Below are positions 6,485-7,229 of a DNA stretch of 7,229 nt, in pieces. The first letter of the stretch is position 1, and every line of letters starts with the position of its first letter. Source of the DNA: Boseongicola sp. SB0675_bin_26 (GTDB taxonomy: Bacteria > Pseudomonadota > Alphaproteobacteria > Rhodobacterales > Rhodobacteraceae); contig VYCX01000185.1 of NCBI GenBank assembly GCA_009843725.1, positions 1-7,229 of the forward strand, written 5' to 3'. A program made the translations under genes and the position numbers. A model generated the notes under the pieces. It saw nothing but the letters and a program-made list of their open reading frames with translations, had not been told where the DNA came from and did no database searches.

Positions 6485-6494
6485 GCAGGCCTGG

Positions 6495-7145
6495 TCAGAC
6501 CGGCCCGAATTCACCGGTTTCCGGCATGTACTGCAGCAGGTCGCCGCTCCGGATGTTCACCCAGAGGCCGTGGAGTGACAGCGTTCGCGCAGCGACCGCT
6601 TCCTCGACAAACGGATAGGTCATGAGGTTCTCGAGCGAGACCACGACGGCTTCATGTTCGAGGGCCCGGATCGGGTCGGTTCCGTCCTTTCGGGCAGCGA
6701 CACGCTCATAGCCCGGGCGAAGGATCTCCACCCAGCGCCCGACGAAACTCGACTTGTCTTCAAGTTCAGGGGCCTGGCCGGAGCACATGGCATGACACCC
6801 CGCGACTCCGCCACAGCTTGAATGCCCAACCACGATCAGGTGCTCGACCTTGAGTGCCGTCACTGCATATTCGATGGCTGCCGACGTGCCGTGCATGTTC
6901 CCGTCCGGCGTGCAGGGCGGGACAAGGTTCGCAATGTTGCGATGCATGAAGAACTCGCCGGGACCGGCGTTGAAGACCGAAGTGACCTGGACCCGGCTGT
7001 CGCAGCATGAAATCACCATTGCCGGCGGCTTCTGGCCCTCGTCCGCAAGGTGCTCGTACCGGGCCCGGCTTTCCGCAAATGTCGATGATTTCCAGCCTTT
7101 GTACCGTTCGACCAAGTGGCTTGGCAGCGCGCGGGCGTGTTCCAT
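6495..7145 (-). CDS. Beta-class carbonic anhydrase
   Basis: This zinc enzyme interconverts CO2 and bicarbonate in the cytoplasm, supplying bicarbonate for carboxylation reactions and helping pH balance. The 216-aa protein has the beta-class zinc motifs: Cys47-x-Asp49-x-Arg51 in SCCDSRV, and His108-x-x-Cys111 in VGHSSCGGV. FMHRNIANLVPP (66-77) and HGTSAAIEYAV (85-95) are further family signatures. No signal peptide is seen from the chosen start. The ATG at 7145 has AGGA 5 bases upstream, within GGGAAGGAAG; an upstream in-frame ATG at 7220 would add 25 unconserved residues. It resembles the CynT/Can group, but no cyn (cyanate) genes are in the window, so I give no symbol. It converges on asd. 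Confidence 0.95.
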   Translation of the reverse strand: MEHARALPSHLVERYKGWKSSTFAESRARYEHLADEGQKPPAMVISCCDSRVQVTSVFNAGPGEFFMHRNIANLVPPCTPDGNMHGTSAAIEYAVTALKVEHLIVVGHSSCGGVAGCHAMCSGQAPELEDKSSFVGRWVEILRPGYERVAARKDGTDPIRALEHEAVVVSLENLMTYPFVEEAVAARTLSLHGLWVNIRSGDLLQYMPETGEFGPV

Positions 7146-7188
7146 GGGCTTCCTTCCCGATTCGAGGCTTTGCAGGCATGGCCTTCGA

Positions 7189-7194
7189 TTGACA
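7189..7194 (+). promoter_or_regulatory. Possible -35 element (TTGACA) pointing out of the window
   Basis: TTGACA is a perfect sigma-70 -35 hexamer on the plus strand in the gap upstream of the carbonic anhydrase gene. At a 17-bp spacing the -10 position reads CAGTAA, a poor match. If real it would drive a gene beyond the right edge, divergent from the carbonic anhydrase. The evidence is weak. Confidence 0.2.
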
Positions 7195-7229
7195 GCGTGT
7201 TTTCGTGAAAGCAGTAACACTGGCGGCCG

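Overview
The window is GC-rich chromosomal DNA of a bacterium. The protein sequences look alphaproteobacterial: a DnaE2/ImuC-type polymerase whose PHP region lacks the HxH motif, an RppH of the short alphaproteobacterial type, and a near-consensus match to the alphaproteobacterial LexA box. I cannot name a genus from the sequence alone. Six protein-coding genes are present, five of them complete. I found no tRNA, rRNA, insertion sequence, CRISPR array or phage gene.

On the minus strand, reading right to left from about 5.1 kb, the order is rppH (RNA pyrophosphohydrolase), an unassigned class I SAM-dependent methyltransferase, dnaE2 (error-prone translesion polymerase) and tag (3-methyladenine DNA glycosylase I). 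The tag gene runs off the left edge of the window. The last two form a compact DNA-damage pair: 31 bp separate the dnaE2 stop from the tag start, and a 7-of-8 match to the alphaproteobacterial SOS operator lies just upstream of dnaE2. No imuA or imuB, the usual partners of dnaE2, is visible on the upstream side.

On the plus strand, asd (aspartate-semialdehyde dehydrogenase, entry to lysine, threonine, methionine and diaminopimelate synthesis) diverges from rppH across a 223-bp gap. It converges on a minus-strand beta-class carbonic anhydrase across a 134-bp gap that holds a 20-bp-arm hairpin.

The window is mostly ordinary housekeeping and repair genes. The most unusual point is dnaE2. Its recognisable family homology stops after the 'AHPIAFLRHRL' region, the usual C-terminal OB-fold domain is absent in every frame, and a 56-residue low-complexity tail takes its place. 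It also carries low-complexity insertions in the N-terminal PHP-like region. I see no convincing undescribed multi-gene system. Four genes (dnaE2, asd, rppH and the carbonic anhydrase) start downstream of the longest possible ORF start, and two of these (dnaE2 and asd) use GTG.
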